Origin: Carboxylicivirga mesophila
GTDB lineage: Bacteria > Bacteroidota > Bacteroidia > Bacteroidales > Marinilabiliaceae
Reading direction: 5' to 3'
DNA length: 64,000 nucleotides
NCBI RefSeq assembly: GCF_018271975.1
Contig: NZ_JAGUCN010000026.1
Span: 1 to 64,000, forward strand
The notes beneath the pieces were generated by a model. The model did not search any database, was not told the DNA's origin, and saw nothing but the letters and a program-made list of their open reading frames with translations. The translations under genes were made by a program, and so were the position numbers. How positions within the stretch are numbered: position 1 is the stretch's first letter; every line of letters starts with the position of its first letter. Below are positions 60,082 to 64,000 of the stretch, one piece after another.

Positions 60082-60951
60082 GTGAGATGTATAAGCTTCA
60101 AATTATTATCAATAGTTCTATTACTTGCTTCCTGCACTAGTACCGGTAGTCAGGTTTGGAAAGTAAAAGATGTGGTGAGTGCCAGGTATAACTTTGCATT
60201 GGCAGACACATTTCTCGAACTTGATAATTCCTTGCAAGAAATTTCAGGTTTGGAATATGATGTGAAAGGCCGGCGCCTGTTGGCTATCAACGATGAAAAA
60301 GGAATTATTTATGAGATAGACAGGCAAAGCGGAAAGGCAGATGAGCTCTATGAGTTCCATAAAAGTGGTGATTACGAAGGTCTTGCACGATCTGGTAAAT
60401 TTGTTTTTGTCTTAAAAAGCAATGGTAAGTTATACCGTTACAATACTGATAAGGATAAAACAAAGGTGTATGATACGGGCCTGTCAGCCATTAATGATGC
60501 CGAAGGATTGTATTATGAGCACAGCTCAAATAGCCTGTTAATTGCCTGTAAAGGCTTGCCATTAAGTGAAAATAGGCATGAAAAAGCTGTCTATCGCTTT
60601 TATTTAGATACCAGGCAGTTGGATGCTGAACCTGTGATCTTGATAAATGTGGAACGACTAAAGCAGAAAGCTGAAAATGAGCTTAATGCCGAGCAGCTGT
60701 GGCGCTTAAACCGTTTTGCCCCTTCAGGTGTTGCTATTCATCCTGAGACTGGTCAAATATTCCTTTTGTCGGCGCGTGGCAGCATGCTAATGGTGTTTGA
60801 TGCAAAGCATTCACTTGAATACCTTGTTTTTCTGGATATGCAAAAGTTACCCCAGCCCGAGGGGATCGCTTTTGATGAGGACTTGAATCTTTACATCGCT
60901 TCCGAAGGAAAAGCAGGGAAAGGTAAACTCATGAAATTTACACCTAACTGA
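60082..60951 (+). CDS. SdiA-regulated-type beta-propeller lipoprotein
   Basis: A 289-residue lipoprotein (lipobox LASC, Cys about 18) of the SdiA-regulated/YjiK family, predicted to fold as a beta-propeller. Signature segments are EISGLEYDVKGRRLLAINDE, YEGLARSGKFVFVLKSNGKL, INDAEGLYYEHSSNSLLIAC and PEGIAFDEDLNLYIASEG. It starts with GTG at 60082; a stop lies just upstream in frame and no ATG is available before the signal peptide. Function unknown; it may bind a surface or ligand. It overlaps the next ATG by 1 base (TGATG). Confidence 0.87.
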   Translation: MRCISFKLLSIVLLLASCTSTGSQVWKVKDVVSARYNFALADTFLELDNSLQEISGLEYDVKGRRLLAINDEKGIIYEIDRQSGKADELYEFHKSGDYEGLARSGKFVFVLKSNGKLYRYNTDKDKTKVYDTGLSAINDAEGLYYEHSSNSLLIACKGLPLSENRHEKAVYRFYLDTRQLDAEPVILINVERLKQKAENELNAEQLWRLNRFAPSGVAIHPETGQIFLLSARGSMLMVFDAKHSLEYLVFLDMQKLPQPEGIAFDEDLNLYIASEGKAGKGKLMKFTPN

Positions 60952-63900
60952 TGATGAGAAGATACGTATCATACTTGCTCGTATTACCATTTCTGCTCGC
61001 TGGATGCTCAAGCGTTAAAGCTCCCTACTATAGTGCTGAGGTCAATAACTGGCAGACGCAAAATCAGGTGCAGTCAGGTGATGCTGTACGTACCATATTT
61101 TTGGTCGGCGATGCCGGTCAGTTGGATGACGAAGTGAATGGTACCAACTATGTGTTGTCGGCTGTTAAGCAACACTTAATGCGAACTGGCTCACCAAGTG
61201 ACCTGGTGTTTCTTGGCGATAATATCTATCCGCTGGGCATGCCATCAAAAGACCATGAAACCCGGACTTTGAGTGAACTGATACTTGAGTCGCAGCTGCT
61301 ATTGGCTAACCAAGTAAGTGGCACCACCTATTTTATTCCAGGTAACCACGATTGGAAGAAAGGAAAAAAGGGTGGATTGAAACGCATAAAGCGTCAGGAG
61401 AAATTTGTGGAGGCCTATGAACCAGCAACTGATTCGAAAGTGAAATTTTATCCGGGTGGTGGCTGTGGCGAACCAAAAGTGGTTAAGGTAAGCAAGGATT
61501 TGGTGTATGTGTTTGTCGATTCGCAATGGTGGCTGCATAATTGGGAAGAGGAGAAAAAGATGAACAAGGGTTGTGACATTCAAACAAGGGGTGATTTCCT
61601 GGTGCGAATGGAAGAAATCTTCATGAGCTATAAAAATGATGAGGTGATTGTGTTTATGCATCACTCTATTGAAAGTAATGGTAAGCATGGCGGGTATTTT
61701 TCCTTCAAGCATCACTTGTTTCCATTGCTTGAACTGAATCATCAGCTATGGGTGCCATTACCCGGTATTGGCTCTGTTTATCCCATTTACAGGCAAACCA
61801 CCGGTTCTGTGCAGGATCTCAGCCATCACCTGTACCAGGATTTTGTGGAAGGGATAGTTCGGGCAGCCAAATTGTGGGATGTGAATGTGACCTTTGTTTC
61901 GGGCCATGAGCATAACCTGCAGTATTTCGATGATGATGAAATTAAACAAGTCATTAGCGGCTCGGGCAGTAAAGTGACCTATACTGCGGCCGGCGGTGAA
62001 GCCGATTATGCCAGTGAAGCACGTGGTTATGCAAAAATAGATTTCTATAGCAATTCCGAAGCCTGGATTGAGTTTTACACTGTTAATGGCTTTAATGCAG
62101 AACCAGTGTTGGAATATCGCCGGCAAATACGTGCACCTAAAGCCGGAAGCAGAAAAGTAGACAAGCAATATGCCCCATTGAGCGGAACCGACACAATTGT
62201 AGCTGCCAACAAAATGTTTGAAGGCAGTAAGACAATGAAGTTTTTCCTGGGAGAGCAATACCGCAGCATGTGGGCTACTGATGTGAAAGTACCGCTTATT
62301 GATCTGGAAACAAAGCATGGTGGATTAGCACCCATCAAAAAAGGAGGGGGCATGTCATCGAACTCCCTGCGTTTGGAAAAAGCTGATGAGCAGCAATATA
62401 TTTTACGCTCGATTAACAAGGATTATACCAGGCTGGTGGATGAGAAATTTGCTAACCTAAAGGTATTAAATATTATGAAGGATCAGAATTCGGCCAGTCA
62501 TCCATATGGTGCGTTAATGATCCCTTCCTTATCGGCAGCTGCCGGAGTTTATTCAACCCAGCCAGAGCTAGTTTATCTGAAGCACCAGCGTGGCTTGGGT
62601 AATTACAATGCTTTCTTTCCCGAGGAAGTATATTTATTGGAGCAACGTCCGTCAGGTGATTGGAGTAACGCCGATTACTTTGGCAATTCAAAGGATATCA
62701 TTGGCTACACCGACTTATTAGAAAATCTGCGCGATAAGAAAACGCATTTTGTCGATCAGATGTGGGTGCTTAAGTCACGCCTGTTCGATTTGTTTATACA
62801 TGACTGGGACAGGCACGACGACCAGTGGCGCTGGGCAAGTTTTGAAGAGGATGAGCGCACCATCTATCGGCCCATTCCGCGCGATCGCGATCAGGCCTTT
62901 TATAAGTTTGAAGGGGTGATACCCGTATATGTCTCCACCTTTTTAATGAAGAAGTTTAAAACCATGAAAGGCGATGTGCGCGATGTGAGGCACCTCGCAT
63001 TTAACGCCCGGTATTTCGACCGCTATTTTCTGAATGAGCTGGAATGGACGCAATGGGAGCAGATTACCAGGGAATTGCAGGCTAATATGACGGATGAGGT
63101 AATTGACTCGGCATTATTGGGCTTGCCGCCCGAAGTAAGGGAGCAGAACAAAGAAGTGCTTGCCCTGCTGAAAGAGCGACGGGAACATCTGCTGACAATT
63201 AGCCGAAAACTATACGATTACATTAGTACCGAGGTGGAGGTGACGGCAACCGATGATGATGACCGCTTTGAAATAACACGCTTTGAAGATGGTCAGCTAA
63301 ACGTGAAATACTATGTGAAGCGAAAATCAAAAGGCGATTTGTTAAAGTATTCGCGCACGTTTCATCCTGATGAAACCCGCGAGGTGCGCTTATATGGGCT
63401 TAGAGGCGATGATGAGTTTGTGATTACAGGTGCATCAAACAACGCCATTAAAGTGCGAATCATTGGAGGCGAAGATGAGGATACAGTTATCAATCAATCT
63501 GCCGCTAAAGGAGTTTATGCCTACGACATTATTGAAGGTATTGAGCTGATTGGTTCTAATATCAAGGATAGAACCGCGAACCATGTTGATATTAATGACT
63601 ACGATCGTTACGGATTTAAGTACAATACCAACCTGCCTTTTCTGAGGGGAGGCTATACACTGGACGATGGTGTCTGGCTGGGATTAACACATAACTGGAC
63701 CCGATATGGCTGGCGCCGTGACCCCTATAAATCAAAGCAGAAAGTCGCTGCTTTAGTAGCACCGGGTAGTCAGGATGCTTTCATCATAATGTATGAAGGG
63801 CATTTCCCCAATCTATTACCCAATGTTGATTTTCACCCTTCCATGTATATCGACTATCCGAGTATCGAAAACTTTTTTGGTTATGGTAATGAGTCGGTCA

Positions 63901-64000
63901 ACCACGATTTGGCTAAACAATATAACTGGGTGCGCAAACGGGCTTATAAGATTGAGCCACTCATCAGCTTAAGTAGTCGTAATTCATTCATCAGCTTTAA
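60951..64000 (+). CDS. Large lipoprotein: metallophosphoesterase, kinase-like region, outer-membrane barrel (partial)
   Basis: This gene is open from ATG 60951 to the window edge: at least 1016 codons, no stop. Lipobox LAGC (Cys 19) is followed by a complete metallophosphoesterase domain: GDAG (Asp54), GDN (Asp90), GNHDW (131-135), HHS (237-239) and GHEH (318-321). From about residue 517 comes a second conserved part: SHPYGALMIPSLSAAAG, then HDWDRHDDQWRW (Asp620) and PRDRDQAF (643-650). The spacing and motifs recall CotH/Fam20C-type atypical kinases (inference). A beta-rich part (about 750-880) follows, and the visible end looks like the start of a barrel. The overlap with the previous gene suggests co-translation. 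Confidence 0.88.
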   Translation, partial: MMRRYVSYLLVLPFLLAGCSSVKAPYYSAEVNNWQTQNQVQSGDAVRTIFLVGDAGQLDDEVNGTNYVLSAVKQHLMRTGSPSDLVFLGDNIYPLGMPSKDHETRTLSELILESQLLLANQVSGTTYFIPGNHDWKKGKKGGLKRIKRQEKFVEAYEPATDSKVKFYPGGGCGEPKVVKVSKDLVYVFVDSQWWLHNWEEEKKMNKGCDIQTRGDFLVRMEEIFMSYKNDEVIVFMHHSIESNGKHGGYFSFKHHLFPLLELNHQLWVPLPGIGSVYPIYRQTTGSVQDLSHHLYQDFVEGIVRAAKLWDVNVTFVSGHEHNLQYFDDDEIKQVISGSGSKVTYTAAGGEADYASEARGYAKIDFYSNSEAWIEFYTVNGFNAEPVLEYRRQIRAPKAGSRKVDKQYAPLSGTDTIVAANKMFEGSKTMKFFLGEQYRSMWATDVKVPLIDLETKHGGLAPIKKGGGMSSNSLRLEKADEQQYILRSINKDYTRLVDEKFANLKVLNIMKDQNSASHPYGALMIPSLSAAAGVYSTQPELVYLKHQRGLGNYNAFFPEEVYLLEQRPSGDWSNADYFGNSKDIIGYTDLLENLRDKKTHFVDQMWVLKSRLFDLFIHDWDRHDDQWRWASFEEDERTIYRPIPRDRDQAFYKFEGVIPVYVSTFLMKKFKTMKGDVRDVRHLAFNARYFDRYFLNELEWTQWEQITRELQANMTDEVIDSALLGLPPEVREQNKEVLALLKERREHLLTISRKLYDYISTEVEVTATDDDDRFEITRFEDGQLNVKYYVKRKSKGDLLKYSRTFHPDETREVRLYGLRGDDEFVITGASNNAIKVRIIGGEDEDTVINQSAAKGVYAYDIIEGIELIGSNIKDRTANHVDINDYDRYGFKYNTNLPFLRGGYTLDDGVWLGLTHNWTRYGWRRDPYKSKQKVAALVAPGSQDAFIIMYEGHFPNLLPNVDFHPSMYIDYPSIENFFGYGNESVNHDLAKQYNWVRKRAYKIEPLISLSSRNSFISF

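Noticed and set aside
61299-62419. Minus-strand frames inside the metallophosphoesterase gene
   Set aside because: The plus-strand frame is continuous from 60951 and contains all catalytic motifs. The minus frames are shadows.

Overview
The window is a stretch of Bacteroidota chromosome, most likely from the class Bacteroidia and possibly a Marinilabiliales-type organism (the order is an inference from gene content only). The phylum call rests on several intergenic matches to the Bacteroidota promoter (TTG, 19-20 bp, TAnnTTTG), weak Shine-Dalgarno signals, tandem lepB-type genes behind dapB, a 7TM-HD phosphohydrolase, LytS/LytTR signalling and many lipoproteins with short lipoboxes. Base composition and gene density look even. 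I see no insertion sequence, prophage, CRISPR array or integrase, so most of the window reads as core chromosome.

Layout. 1-475 holds no intact gene. 476-8254: pgpH-like c-di-AMP hydrolase, then NlpC/P60 and NUDIX genes, then a minus-strand unit dapB, two signal peptidase I genes, a LapA-like protein and a WbqC-like protein. 8255-8932 is a long intergenic region holding a 21-bp-period tandem array. 8933-18574: glucosaminidase with LysM, fmt, a DUF5522 protein, a DHOD-like enzyme, anmK, ribBA, two LptF/LptG-type permeases and a START-like protein. One tRNA with anticodon CAT sits at 18832 with its own promoter and terminator. 19101-28879: a chemoreceptor divergent from a sugar-binding lipoprotein, a sugar-phosphate group (PfkB kinase, isochorismatase-like hydrolase, phosphohexomutase, SIS protein), Dus, an amidohydrolase and a DeoR-type regulator.

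28985-44333 is mostly plus strand: yaaA, an internally duplicated unknown protein, a 5'-nucleotidase split over two genes in reversed domain order, an unknown protein, Lrp and MscS genes (minus), an M64 peptidase, an aldo/keto reductase, a secreted protein built of 34-residue helical repeats, a LytS kinase, a LytS-like protein that has lost its histidine, a LytTR regulator and an AbgT transporter. 44374-59186 is mostly minus strand: two lipoproteins, a K+ channel (plus), a D-threonine-aldolase-like enzyme, purA, a Fur-family regulator, a RelA/SpoT enzyme, an active/inactive M16 pair, a flavin oxidoreductase, a THUMP methyltransferase and a ThrE exporter. 59333-64000 (plus): a DUF5706/Pycsar-effector-like membrane protein, a SdiA-regulated-type lipoprotein and a very large gene cut by the window edge that joins a metallophosphoesterase, a possible atypical-kinase region and a probable outer-membrane barrel.

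The observations that deserve most attention are the 21-bp array at 8514-8807, the multidomain lipoprotein from 60951, the kinase/pseudokinase/LytTR operon with its upstream repeat protein, and the DUF5706 protein at 59333.
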